Assembly: GCA_963797565.1 (NCBI GenBank)
Contig: CAWCPM010000011.1
Coordinates: 186,001-250,000, forward strand
Reading direction: 5' to 3'
From: JAICYJ01 sp963797565
GTDB lineage: Bacteria; Actinomycetota; Thermoleophilia; Gaiellales; JAICJC01
Length of the DNA: 64,000 nt
Shown: one piece after another, positions 7,996-15,919 of the stretch
Position numbering within the stretch: position 1 is the stretch's first letter
How the letters are laid out: each line of letters starts with the position of its first letter
Notes under the pieces: generated by a model
Database searches by the model: none
What the model was told of the DNA's origin: nothing
The model's input: the letters and a program-made list of their open reading frames with translations, nothing else
Made by a program: the position numbers and the translations under genes

Positions 7996-8523
7996 ATCCG
8001 CTGCCTGCTGCTTGATGCGACCATGCGACCGACCAGCCTCGTCTCGCGCGAGCGCGCCGTGACGCTGGTGGTCTGCGGCCACGCGCAGGTGATCGCCGAG
8101 GACGAGTCGGTGGTGTACCGCTCCCAGCATCTGCGGCTGGCGCTGCCGGTGATCCTGCAGGTGCCGGCATACGTGGAGCTGCGCCCGATCGTCAAGCACA
8201 CGGTGGTGCGGCGGGTGCTGTTCTGCCGCGACAACTGGCGCTGCGCCTACTGCGGCCGCGACGGCGGGCCGCGCGATCTGACGGTCGACCACGTGAAGCC
8301 GCTGTCGCGCGGCGGCGAGCACGCCTGGGACAACGTGGTGGCGGCCTGCCGCCGCTGCAACCACCGCAAGGGCAGCCGCCTCCCCTACGAGGCGGGCATG
8401 TACCCGCGCAACGTGCCGAAGCGGCCGGACATGGTGCAGGTGGCCTGGGCGGGGCGGCTGACGCACCCGCTGCAGCGGCAATACGTGGCGCAGTGGCACA
8501 AGGTGCCGGAGGCGGTCCTTTAA
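7996..8523 (+). CDS. HNH endonuclease family protein
   Basis: A C-terminal HNH nuclease with zinc-binding CAYCGR and CRRCNHRKGS pairs around the catalytic TVDHVKPLSRGG; the N-terminal 60 residues are the short beta-rich extension typical of stand-alone actinobacterial HNH proteins. The start is set at ATC 7996: reading from there gives IRCLLLDAT-RPTSLVSRERAV, which matches the usual family N-terminus (MRVLLLNATYEPL-type), and the ribosome-binding site is correctly spaced only for this codon. From the ATG at 8023 the protein would be 166 residues and lack its first beta strand. No phage or intron context is seen; cellular role unknown. Confidence 0.8.
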   Translation: MRCLLLDATMRPTSLVSRERAVTLVVCGHAQVIAEDESVVYRSQHLRLALPVILQVPAYVELRPIVKHTVVRRVLFCRDNWRCAYCGRDGGPRDLTVDHVKPLSRGGEHAWDNVVAACRRCNHRKGSRLPYEAGMYPRNVPKRPDMVQVAWAGRLTHPLQRQYVAQWHKVPEAVL

Positions 8524-8524
8524 A

Positions 8525-8576
8525 GCGGCGCAGCCGCAGTAATTGAAGGGAGCCGGCCCGACAGCGGCGGGCTCCC
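8525..8576. terminator. paired hairpins between convergent HNH and PabC genes
   Basis: GCGGC-gca-GCCGC (8525-8537) is followed by GGGAGCC (8548-8554) pairing with GGCTCCC (8570-8576). The position between two convergent stops suggests a bidirectional terminator; there is no long T tract. Confidence 0.45.
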
Positions 8577-8601
8577 GCCCAGGTGTGACGATGCTGCCGC
8601 C

Positions 8602-9471
8602 TCAGGTTTCAGCGCGCAACGCCTTTTGCATCTGCCCCGCCACCGGCCCCGGCGCTCCATCCGCCACGGCCCGCTCGTCCAGCGTCACCACCGGCATCAC
8701 CTCGCGCACGCTCGAGCTGGTGAACACCTCGCCGGCCGCGAACAGCCGGTCGATCGCAAACGCGTCCTCCACCACCTCGATCCCGCGCGCCGCCGCGGCG
8801 GCCAGCAGTGTGTCGCGTGTCACCCCGGCCAGGATGCCCAGGTCGAGCCCGGGCGTGCACAGCTTGTCGCCCTCCGTGAACCACACGTTCGACGTCGGCC
8901 CTTCCAGCACGATCCCCTCGGCAGACACGAACACCGCATCGTCCGCCCCGCGCCGGTGCGCCTCCCGCTGCGCCGCCATGTTGACCGCGTAGCTGGTCGA
9001 CTTCACCCCAGGCAACAGCCACGGCGACGAGCGGCGTGCGTGCGCCCCGATCGCCAGCTGCAGCGACGCCAGCGCCACGCCCCGCTCGCGCTGCCGCTCG
9101 AGCCCGTCCGGCAGCGCCGTCACCAGCGCGAACCCGACGCCGTCCTGCTCCGCCTCGCGGCCGCCCGTCCACACCACCCTGAGCACGCAGCCGGGCACCG
9201 CCGCCGCCGCCACCGCCTCCATCGCCAGCGGCCCCAGCAGAGCCGGGTCCGGCGCCGGCAGCCCCAGCACCTCGGACGATCCCACCAACCGCGCCAGGTG
9301 CGCGTCCAACCGGAACGGCACCCCCTCGTACACACGCATCGTCTCGAACGCCGCCCGGCCCCGCAGCACCCCCGCATCGTCCGCGTGCAGCAGCGGCTGC
9401 TCCGGGTCGACGACGCCGCGGCCGAGCAGCGCCACCGCCAGCGGCGCGTTGCGGGGAGAGGGCACCGGCAT
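8602..9471 (-). CDS. pabC: aminotransferase class IV, 4-amino-4-deoxychorismate lyase-like
   Basis: 289 residues of the fold-type IV PLP enzyme family. The PLP lysine is in GVKSTSYAVNM, followed by the class IV signature region ADDAVFVSAEGIVLEGPTSN and VFTSSSVREVMPV near the C-terminus. Branched-chain aminotransferases share the fold, but length and the N-terminal GRGVVDPEQPLLHADD pattern favour PabC (p-aminobenzoate formation for folate) or a related D-amino-acid aminotransferase. The gene is divergent from rnhA with overlapping -10 boxes. Confidence 0.78.
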   Translation of the reverse strand: MPVPSPRNAPLAVALLGRGVVDPEQPLLHADDAGVLRGRAAFETMRVYEGVPFRLDAHLARLVGSSEVLGLPAPDPALLGPLAMEAVAAAAVPGCVLRVVWTGGREAEQDGVGFALVTALPDGLERQRERGVALASLQLAIGAHARRSSPWLLPGVKSTSYAVNMAAQREAHRRGADDAVFVSAEGIVLEGPTSNVWFTEGDKLCTPGLDLGILAGVTRDTLLAAAAARGIEVVEDAFAIDRLFAAGEVFTSSSVREVMPVVTLDERAVADGAPGPVAGQMQKALRAET

Positions 9472-9478
9472 CGGGCTC

Positions 9479-9485
9479 TAGACTA
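9479..9485. promoter_or_regulatory. overlapping divergent -10 boxes, pabC-like / rnhA
   Basis: The 7-bp TAGACTA carries TAGACT (9479-9484, plus strand, 6 nt before the rnhA GTG) and TAGTCT (9485-9480, minus strand, 8 nt before the pabC ATG). Only 19 bp separate the two start codons, so both transcripts should be leaderless and the two promoters cannot open simultaneously. Confidence 0.5.
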
Positions 9486-9490
9486 GCGAC

Positions 9491-9937
9491 GTGGCCGAGG
9501 TCGTGGAACTGTGGACGGACGGCGCCTGCTCGGGAAATCCCGGGCCGGGCGGCTGGGGCGCGATCCTGATCTGGAACGACCACGAGCGCGAGCTCTCGGG
9601 CGGCGAGGCCGACACCACCAACAACCGCATGGAGCTGATGTCGGTGATCATGGGCCTGGCCGCCATCACGCGGCCGATGGACGTCGTCATCAACACCGAC
9701 TCCGCCTACGTGGAGCAGGCGTTCACCAAGGGCTGGCTGGAGCAGTGGCAGCGAAACGGCTGGCGCACCGCCTCGAAGCAGGCCGTCAAGAACCAGGATC
9801 TGTGGCAGCGACTGGCCGAAGAGGCCGCCCGTCACAACGTCAGCTTCAAGCGCGTGCGCGGCCACACCGGCGTCGAGCTGAACGAGCGCGCCGACCAGCT
9901 GGCCGTGGCCGAGCGCGACCGCTACGCCACGGTATGA
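9491..9937 (+). CDS. rnhA: ribonuclease HI
   Basis: 148 residues, the usual length of bacterial RNase HI, which degrades the RNA strand of RNA-DNA hybrids. All four catalytic acids are visible: Asp in TDGACSGNPGPGG, Glu in TTNNRMEL, Asp in NTDSAYV and Asp in NERADQLA; the RGHTGVELNERAD loop carries the conserved His. It overlaps the methyltransferase gene by ATGA. Confidence 0.96.
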   Translation: MAEVVELWTDGACSGNPGPGGWGAILIWNDHERELSGGEADTTNNRMELMSVIMGLAAITRPMDVVINTDSAYVEQAFTKGWLEQWQRNGWRTASKQAVKNQDLWQRLAEEAARHNVSFKRVRGHTGVELNERADQLAVAERDRYATV

Positions 9938-10653
9938 CGCAGGACACCTCGACACGCAAGCGCCACGCGCTGGGTCTGTTCGACGGCATCGCGGCCGACT
10001 ACGACCGCTGGGCGCAGCTGCTCTCGTTCGGCAACGACCGGCGCTGGCACGACCTGCTGGTCGACCGGCTGGCGGTGGGGCCCGACTCGGTCGTCGCCGA
10101 CGTCGCCACCGGCACCGCCGCCGTCGCCATGTCGATCGCCTGGCGCCACGGCAGCCGCGTGATCGGGATCGACCAGAACGAGGCCATGCTCGCCCGCGGC
10201 CGCGAGCGCGTGGCGGCGGCCGGGATGGACGGCCGCATCGAGCTGGTGCAGGGCGAGGCCGAGGCGCTGCCGCTCGAGGATGCGTCGGTGGACGCGCTCG
10301 TGCACACCTATCTGCTGCGCTACGTCGACGACCCACCGGCGGTGCTGCGCGAGCTGGCACGCCCGATCCGCTCCGGCGGCGAGATGGCCGCGCTCGAGTT
10401 CTTCGTGCCCGCGGGCGCCTGGTATCCGGCCTGGTGGGCCTGGACGCGGATCGGCCTGCCCGCCGTGGGCGCGGCCGGCGGCCCCGGCTGGTATCGCACC
10501 GGCCGCTTCCTGGGCCCCAGCATCGAGCGCTTCTGGCACGACCACCCGCTGGAACAGGTGCTGGGCTGGTGGCACGAGGCCGGCATCGGCGACCTCCGCG
10601 CCCAGCGGCTGTCCGTGGGCGGCGCCGTCATCATCCGCGGCACCAAGACCTGA
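9934..10653 (+). CDS. class I SAM-dependent methyltransferase, UbiE/MenG-like
   Basis: 239 residues. FDGIAADYDRWAQLLSFG at the N-terminus is typical of UbiE/COQ5 (demethylmenaquinone methyltransferase) proteins; the SAM motif is VADVATGTAAVAM and motif II HTYLLRYVDDPPAVL. The closing region diverges from classical UbiE, so a menaquinone role is likely but not certain. It is the second gene of the rnhA operon. Confidence 0.8.
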   Translation: MTQDTSTRKRHALGLFDGIAADYDRWAQLLSFGNDRRWHDLLVDRLAVGPDSVVADVATGTAAVAMSIAWRHGSRVIGIDQNEAMLARGRERVAAAGMDGRIELVQGEAEALPLEDASVDALVHTYLLRYVDDPPAVLRELARPIRSGGEMAALEFFVPAGAWYPAWWAWTRIGLPAVGAAGGPGWYRTGRFLGPSIERFWHDHPLEQVLGWWHEAGIGDLRAQRLSVGGAVIIRGTKT

Positions 10654-10675
10654 ACACACCACAGAAGGAGACACG

Positions 10676-11062
10676 ATGGCCACCGTCGACCTCAGCACGC
10701 TTCCCGTCAAGCCCACCAGCTTCGGGCGCTGGCAGCAGCTGAACGGCCCGCTGGGCCTGCAGGCGTTCGGCATGAACGCGATCGTCTGCGACCCCGGCGA
10801 GGAGTTCGACATCGCCCACGACGAGTCCGAGACCGGTCACCAGGAGGCCTACGTCGTGGTCAGCGGCCGGGCCGTTTTCACGATCGGTGACGACCGCATC
10901 GAGGCCGGGCCGGGCACCGTCGTGTCGGCTCCCGACCCGGCGGCGAACCGTGCCTATGAGGCGCTCGAGCCGGGCACCCGCATCGTCTGCATCGGAGCGG
11001 CGCCGGGAGCGGCCCAGCCGTACGGTGAGTGGATCGACGAGGACGAGCCGGAAGGGCTCTGA
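10676..11062 (+). CDS. cupin domain protein
   Basis: 128 residues from ATG behind an AGAAGGAG ribosome-binding site. It is a single small cupin barrel: HDESETGHQEAYVVVSG and the second half EAGPGTVVSAPDPAANR. The stop codon TGA partly lies in the left end of the 166-bp inverted-repeat element. Third gene of the rnhA operon; substrate unknown. Confidence 0.8.
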   Translation: MATVDLSTLPVKPTSFGRWQQLNGPLGLQAFGMNAIVCDPGEEFDIAHDESETGHQEAYVVVSGRAVFTIGDDRIEAGPGTVVSAPDPAANRAYEALEPGTRIVCIGAAPGAAQPYGEWIDEDEPEGL

Positions 11063-11226
11063 TGGTTGATTCCACGGGATCCGTGGCTTCTGGGCGCAGG
11101 ACAAGGTGTTCCAGACGACGGGATCGACCGCAGGGCAGGCTGGATGAAGCCTGTTCAAGGGCGATCGCGGCGTCTGGGGCGGCTCGGACCAGCTCCAGAG
11201 CCAGGCAGCCCGTGGAATCAACCATC
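11061..11226. repeat. 166-bp inverted-repeat element, copy 1 (MITE-like)
   Basis: Left end GATGGTTGATTCCACGGG (11061-11078) and right end CCCGTGGAATCAACCATC (11209-11226) are perfect reverse complements. A second copy of identical length lies at 25649-25814 in the opposite orientation. Shared internal blocks keep the same distance from the ends: GGGCGCAGGA at 11092-11101, a 19-nt block at 11129-11147 and GATCGCGGCGTC at 11163-11174. The element fills the gap between the convergent cupin and M20 genes. There is no transposase; it is either a non-autonomous mobile element or a structured intergenic/terminator element. Confidence 0.8.
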
Positions 11227-11244
11227 TAACCCGCCGGAGCTAGG

Positions 11245-12366
11245 TCAGAAGCCCGCGATCACCCGGTCGAGGGCGTCCACGCAGCGGTCGAGCTGGTTCA
11301 GGTCGACCCACTCGACGTCGGCGTGGGCGCCCTCGCCGCCGGGGCCGAAGATGACGGTGGGGATGCCGGCGGCCGAGAAGATCGCGCTGTCCGCCCAGAA
11401 CGGGACGCCGATCACGGGCACGTCGCCACCCAATGCCTTGCGGGCGGCGGTCACGATCGCCGAGTCCGCGTCCACCTCGAACGGGTCGCGCACCAGCGTC
11501 GTGTGCAGCTCGGCCGACAGGTCGTGGCCGGCGTCGGTGATCGCGTCCAGCATCGCCGACAGCTCGGCTTCGACGCTCTCGGCCGTCTCTCCCGGCAGCG
11601 TCCGGCGCTCGAGCTGCAGCCGGCAGCTGTCCGGGTAGGTCGAGAGCTCGCGGCCGCCGTCGATGATCGACGCGTGGATCGATCCCGGCCCGAGCAGCGG
11701 GTGGCCCTCCCGGGCGGCCAGCTCGGCCGACATCTGCTCGAGGCCGACCAGCACGTGGCCCATGCGGGCGATCGCGTCGACGCCGTCCTGCGGGCGCGAG
11801 CCGTGCGCCGCGCGGCCGCCGACCACGATCCGGTGCCAGGTGAAGCCCTTGTGCGCGACGGCGACGCTGATCTCGGCGCCGGTCGGCTCGGTCACGATGG
11901 CGGCGTCGGCCGTGACCGTCTGCGCCACCGCCTGGGCACCGGCCGATGCGAACTCCTCGTCGCAGACCGCGGCCACCACCACGTCGCCGGCCAGCCCGCG
12001 CTCGGCCGCGGCCGCCGCGACCACCATGATCGCGGCCAGGCCGGCCTTCATGTCGTAGGCGCCGCGCCCGTAGAGCCGGTCGCCCTCGACGCGAGGCCGG
12101 AACGGGTCGCTCATGCCTTCCACCCCGACCACGTCCATGTGCGCGTTCAGGAGCAGCGTGCGGCCGCCGCCGCTGCCGCGGGCGCGCCCCACGGCATTTG
12201 GCCGGCCGGGCTCGGCGTCGGACACGTCCACCTCGAGCCCGCGGGCCTCCAGCCAGCCGCCCACGAACCGCGCGATCTCGGCCTCCCCCGCCCCGCCCGG
12301 CACCAGCCTGGGGTTGACGGAGTCGATCGCGACCAGCTCCGCCAGCAGCGCACGGGCGTCTTCCAT
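11245..12366 (-). CDS. M20 family metallopeptidase (ArgE/DapE/ACY1-like)
   Basis: 373 residues from ATG at 12366. Zinc-site motifs in order: NAHMDVVG, GRGAYDMKAGLAA with metal-bridging Asp, CDEEFASAG with catalytic Glu pair, a TEPTG motif and a C-terminal HAD. The dimerisation domain starts near VAHKGFTWHRI. It hydrolyses an N-acyl amino acid or a related amide; the exact substrate (acetylornithine, succinyl-diaminopimelate or other) cannot be assigned. TAGTGT lies 7 nt before the start. Confidence 0.88.
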   Translation of the reverse strand: MEDARALLAELVAIDSVNPRLVPGGAGEAEIARFVGGWLEARGLEVDVSDAEPGRPNAVGRARGSGGGRTLLLNAHMDVVGVEGMSDPFRPRVEGDRLYGRGAYDMKAGLAAIMVVAAAAAERGLAGDVVVAAVCDEEFASAGAQAVAQTVTADAAIVTEPTGAEISVAVAHKGFTWHRIVVGGRAAHGSRPQDGVDAIARMGHVLVGLEQMSAELAAREGHPLLGPGSIHASIIDGGRELSTYPDSCRLQLERRTLPGETAESVEAELSAMLDAITDAGHDLSAELHTTLVRDPFEVDADSAIVTAARKALGGDVPVIGVPFWADSAIFSAAGIPTVIFGPGGEGAHADVEWVDLNQLDRCVDALDRVIAGF

Positions 12367-12373
12367 GCGCGCC

Positions 12374-12379
12374 ACACTA
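12374..12379 (-). promoter_or_regulatory. -10 box of M20 peptidase gene
   Basis: TAGTGT on the minus strand, 7-nt spacer to the ATG at 12366; leaderless pattern. Confidence 0.4.
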
Positions 12380-12437
12380 CCGATCCGCCAACGGCTCGCG
12401 ACTGGGCGATCCGGACACAATTCGCCCGGCTGCGGCG

Positions 12438-13070
12438 TTACCCGGCGATCTGGCGGGCGATCCGGTCGAGATCGGTGCGCACCACCAGAGCGTTCTTCGC
12501 GTTGTAGGCAAGACCGAACGCGAGCACCCGTCCGTAGGAGAGCCACGTCTCGTAGTACCCGTCCGTCCCCGGCACTTGCCCCCGCGCGTTGGGCCCGTGC
12601 ATGTGCGTCTCGGCGGTGGTCGGGGTGATCATCCTGTAGGGGTACGTCTTGATGGGTCGCCCGAGCGAGAAGCCCCTGGAATCGACCGGTTGGTGCTGCG
12701 TCATGTAGAGGCCGGCCCGGGCGCAGCGAGCCGCGCTGTTCGCGTCGCGGAACACCAGCACGGTCATGCCGATCTGGGCGGTGTCCTCCTTGTCGGGCGG
12801 TACTCGGCGGTCACCGAACTCGAGGCCGTAGGAGGGCACCTGGTAGTCGGCGTATTGACCAGTCGGGTTCGCCGGCCCGATGTCGACCCGATGGGCGCCG
12901 CACAGGTAGGACTCCCCGCTCTCCCGGCCCGGCCGGGTGAACCCGTCAGCGCGCGCCTGATGAAGCGCCTCGGCAGCCGTCATCGTCGAGGATGACCCCC
13001 GGCTGTTGGCCGCGAAGCCGCACGCCGCAATCACGACGGCGAGCTCGGCGAGCGGCGCCCAGATCCGCAT
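12438..13070 (-). CDS. hypothetical lipoprotein
   Basis: 210 residues from the ATG at 13070. A signal peptide ends in a lipobox (AVVIAAC), so the mature protein is probably lipid-anchored outside the membrane. The remainder (for example LCGAHRVDIGPANPTGQYAD and ETWLSYGRVLAFGLAYN) has no family I recognise. It looks like an orphan extracytoplasmic protein; the next gene upstream on the same strand also encodes a lipoprotein. Confidence 0.65.
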   Translation of the reverse strand: MRIWAPLAELAVVIAACGFAANSRGSSSTMTAAEALHQARADGFTRPGRESGESYLCGAHRVDIGPANPTGQYADYQVPSYGLEFGDRRVPPDKEDTAQIGMTVLVFRDANSAARCARAGLYMTQHQPVDSRGFSLGRPIKTYPYRMITPTTAETHMHGPNARGQVPGTDGYYETWLSYGRVLAFGLAYNAKNALVVRTDLDRIARQIAG

Positions 13071-13102
13071 GCCCGAAGCGTACGGCCTCAACCGGCCACC
13101 GC

Positions 13103-14380
13103 TCAGTGCGCGTTCGCGGCCGCGTAGGCATGCGCCTCGGCCACCACCTGGTCGAACGAGACGCCCAGCCCGCGCTGGAAGGCCTCGCGCACCTGCGCCT
13201 CGCTGTAGAGCGCGCCGTGGTGCCCGGCGTGCAGCGCGTTGAACGCCTTCGCCAGCCGCGCGATGCCGGCGGCGCCGCCGTGTCGCTGCATGATCACCGC
13301 AGACATCGCCTGGCCGTCCTCATAGCAGAGGTCGACCGCGGTCGGGTTGCGCAGTCCCCAGTCGGTGACGCGCGTGCGCCAGATCGAGATCGACGGGAAG
13401 CTGCCGTTCGCGTACAGGTGCGAGATGCTCCCGAGCGTGAGGTGCACGCCCAGCGTGCGCAGGTAGCTGTCCTCCTCGTACATCGCAAGGCCCTCCAGCA
13501 GGCTGTGCGGCGAGCGGCCCAGCATCCCCATGCTGGCCACGTGCGTCAGCTCGTGGGCGATGGTGCCGTCCCGCTCGAGCACGTTGCCCGGGCCCCACAC
13601 CGGCCACTCGATGTAGGCGACGCCGTTGATCACGAAGCCCTCGGGCAGCTCCTTGCGGAAGATCTTCACCCCGGACAGCTGCTGTCCCTGCTTGCGGCTG
13701 CTGACCACGAAGATGACCGGGTGTGCGGCGGCCCGGTCTGTCCCGAACAGGCCCGTCAGCCGCGGCACCACCTCGTCGGCGTCGGTCAGGATCTGGGTGG
13801 CGTCGTTCGCGGCCTCCACGGCCTCGTAGATCACGGTCGTGTGCTTGCCGGTCAGCACCGACGGCACCTCGAACAGCCGCAGCCCGTAGGCCTTGGTGTG
13901 CACCGCCTTTCGGGCCGAGATGTCGGCGACCACGCGCCATGATCCCTCGCTGTAGCTCGCCAGCATCACCCGGTCGCCCAGCTTCACCCAGTTCGACAGC
14001 GGCACGGGCGAGAACCGTGCGCTGATCGACACCCGCACGCCGACCGATCCCGCGTCGGGCACCTTCACCGGCTTCGCGGTCATCTTCACGGCCCCGATCG
14101 GCAGCTGCCCGAACCACGTCTGCAGGTCGTCCAACGTGCTCTGGTTGGCGTACGTGCCCGCCGCCTGAACGACCGGCGCGACGTCGGCCGTGCGGTGCAG
14201 CGCCAGCGCCTTCAGGTAGGTCTCCACCGCCGGCCTGGCCGCGGTGAAGCGCTCCTTGGTGGTCATCGCGTCGGCCGGCGACGGCCCCGTGGAGGCCGCG
14301 TGCGAGGACGGGCCGATGCCGCACCCGGGAAGCGCCAGGAGCAGCAGGCAGATCAGCGGTCTCAGCGATGAGCGGCGCAC
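13103..14380 (-). CDS. lipoprotein with peptidase MA-like metalloprotease domain
   Basis: 425 residues. Signal peptide with lipobox (LLLALPGC); residues about 40-190 resemble an NTF2/ketosteroid-isomerase-like fold; residues about 200-425 form a gluzincin domain with the zinc motif AHELTHVA and a downstream Glu in LLEGLAMYEED, the layout of the peptidase MA-like family. Probably a surface-anchored zinc protease; substrate unknown. The zinc ligands are intact. Confidence 0.75.
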   Translation of the reverse strand: MRRSSLRPLICLLLLALPGCGIGPSSHAASTGPSPADAMTTKERFTAARPAVETYLKALALHRTADVAPVVQAAGTYANQSTLDDLQTWFGQLPIGAVKMTAKPVKVPDAGSVGVRVSISARFSPVPLSNWVKLGDRVMLASYSEGSWRVVADISARKAVHTKAYGLRLFEVPSVLTGKHTTVIYEAVEAANDATQILTDADEVVPRLTGLFGTDRAAAHPVIFVVSSRKQGQQLSGVKIFRKELPEGFVINGVAYIEWPVWGPGNVLERDGTIAHELTHVASMGMLGRSPHSLLEGLAMYEEDSYLRTLGVHLTLGSISHLYANGSFPSISIWRTRVTDWGLRNPTAVDLCYEDGQAMSAVIMQRHGGAAGIARLAKAFNALHAGHHGALYSEAQVREAFQRGLGVSFDQVVAEAHAYAAANAH

Positions 14381-14421
14381 CGATCCATGTATCGGCGCGC
14401 CGCCGCGTCGACTTCAGTCCT

Positions 14422-14937
14422 TCACGGCCGCAGCTCCTCGGCGTAGCTGGCCGAGCGGCGCGAGATGCGGCCGTCGTCCCCGACGTCGTAGTAGCCCATC
14501 CGCCACAGCGGCGGCGAGTACAGGTGCAGCGAGGTGGTGGTATGCCCGGCCGCGTTTCGCACGTCGTGGATGCGCGATGCGTCGAACTGGAACGACTGCC
14601 CGGCGTCGTAGCGCGTGGTGTCGATGCCCGACCCCAGGCACAGCCGGTCCTCGTCGAGCGCACCGTCCACGACCCGCACGGCCCCGCCTGACAGGTCGTG
14701 GTCGTGCAGCCCGGTGTCCTGCGTGCCCCTCCAGCAGATCAGCCACACGTCCAGGTGGTGGTCGCGGAAGAGCTCCTTGTAGATGCGCTCCTCGTCGCTG
14801 TGCCGGACGAGGTGCTGCCACAGCTCGGCGCGCTCCGCCAGCTCGTCGGCCAGCGCCTCGGCCTGCTCCGGATCGAGGTCGTGGTCGCCCAGCCGCTCGC
14901 GGAAGAAGCCGTGCAGATCGGTGTCGTGGTCGCTCAT
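14422..14937 (-). CDS. cysteine dioxygenase family protein (cupin)
   Basis: 171 residues. The iron-binding cupin motifs are LHDHDLSGGAVRVVDG (His-x-His plus Gly-rich turn), SRIHDVRN and SLHLYSPPL, the arrangement of bacterial thiol dioxygenases that oxidise cysteine or related thiols to sulfinates. Its start overlaps the stop of the amidohydrolase gene upstream (ATGA). An upstream in-frame extension falls inside that gene and is not used. Confidence 0.82.
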   Translation of the reverse strand: MSDHDTDLHGFFRERLGDHDLDPEQAEALADELAERAELWQHLVRHSDEERIYKELFRDHHLDVWLICWRGTQDTGLHDHDLSGGAVRVVDGALDEDRLCLGSGIDTTRYDAGQSFQFDASRIHDVRNAAGHTTTSLHLYSPPLWRMGYYDVGDDGRISRRSASYAEELRP

Positions 14938-15890
14938 GGTCGCTCCATCTGGTCGAACAGCCTGAGGGGGTTGGTGTGTGCGACCGCGTCCTGCACGGCC
15001 GCACCCAGGTCGGTCAGCGCCCGCTCAAGCGGCAGCGGGCTGATCACCGGGATATCGGTGCCGAGCACGATCTGCTCGACCCCATAGGTGGCCAGGCCGC
15101 ACTCGAGCGCCAGCCGGCCGCAGGAGGCGGTGTCCATGTACAGGTTGCGGTCGATCGCGCGCGTCTCGCCGCTGAAGGCGCGCCACCGCTCCTCCAGGAA
15201 CGGCGCACCGCCGGCCATGATCGCAAAGCAGACGCGCAGATCGGGCCAGCGCGTCGCGCCCAGCGTGCGCCAGCCGAAGAAGGCCCGGATCGACAGGCCC
15301 GGGTAGACGCCCAGGTTCGGCCACCAGATCGGCATCCCCTGATCGAGCGCGTAGGGCTGCGTCTCGGGCGCCGGCCCCGGATGCACGAACAGCGCGGCAC
15401 CGCGGCGCTCCAGCATGTCCAGCAGCGGTGCCACCCGCTCGATCGCCTCCGGCCCGGCCAGTGCCTCGCTGGGCAACGAGGCACCCACGAACCCGCGGTC
15501 GAGCGCCGCCTCCACGGTACTGGCGCCGGCGTCCGGGCAGGCAAGCGGAGCTGCCGCCCAGCCGCCCAGCCGGCCGTCCGACCCGTCGATCAGGTCGGCC
15601 ATGCCGTCGTGGTAGGCGCCGATCAGCTCCAGCGACTCGGCCTCCGGCAGCGCCTCGATGCCGAGCGGAGTGGACAGCGAGATCACGGCCCGCTCGATGC
15701 CGGCCGCATCGAGCGCCGCCAGCCTGCTGTCCAGCCGGTGCCGGGTGAGGTCGACGGCACCCGCCGGCTCGTGCGCCATGTGCAGCACCGGCGCGTCGCC
15801 GTCGGCGTCCAGGTACGGCGGCGAGCGGCGGGCACGCAGCGCGTCCACCAGCGGGCGGGGCCAGAGATGTTGGTGGACGTCGGTTCGCAT
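14934..15890 (-). CDS. amidohydrolase family 2 protein (ACMSD-like)
   Basis: 318 residues. Starts with the metal motif DVHQHLWP, has ALFVHPGP mid-protein and a terminal VLGTDIPV with the active-site Asp, the pattern of amidohydrolase-2 decarboxylases/hydrolases. It is coupled to the cysteine dioxygenase and divergent from a LacI regulator, 29 bp away, which probably controls this two-gene unit. Substrate not predictable. Confidence 0.82.
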   Translation of the reverse strand: MRTDVHQHLWPRPLVDALRARRSPPYLDADGDAPVLHMAHEPAGAVDLTRHRLDSRLAALDAAGIERAVISLSTPLGIEALPEAESLELIGAYHDGMADLIDGSDGRLGGWAAAPLACPDAGASTVEAALDRGFVGASLPSEALAGPEAIERVAPLLDMLERRGAALFVHPGPAPETQPYALDQGMPIWWPNLGVYPGLSIRAFFGWRTLGATRWPDLRVCFAIMAGGAPFLEERWRAFSGETRAIDRNLYMDTASCGRLALECGLATYGVEQIVLGTDIPVISPLPLERALTDLGAAVQDAVAHTNPLRLFDQMERP

Positions 15891-15897
15891 CTTCTTG

Positions 15898-15913
15898 GTG
15901 AAACGATTAACAT
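15898..15913. promoter_or_regulatory. intergenic promoter and likely LacI operator
   Basis: The 29-bp gap contains GTGAAACGATTAAC, whose TGAAACG half-site is typical of LacI-family operators, overlapping TAACAT (15908-15913), a -10 box 6 nt before the lacI-type GTG. A site here would repress both divergent genes. Confidence 0.45.
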
Positions 15914-15919
15914 CCGATT

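Noticed and set aside
7996..8523. HNH gene as homing endonuclease or intron/prophage marker
   Set aside because: No intron, split gene or phage genes around; stand-alone HNH proteins of this type are ordinary in Actinomycetota.
11029..11229. Possible 55-residue protein MVDSTG...VESTI in repeat copy 1 (and its counterpart in copy 2)
   Set aside because: The same peptide ends occur on both strands because the element ends are palindromic, and the interior is not conserved as protein.
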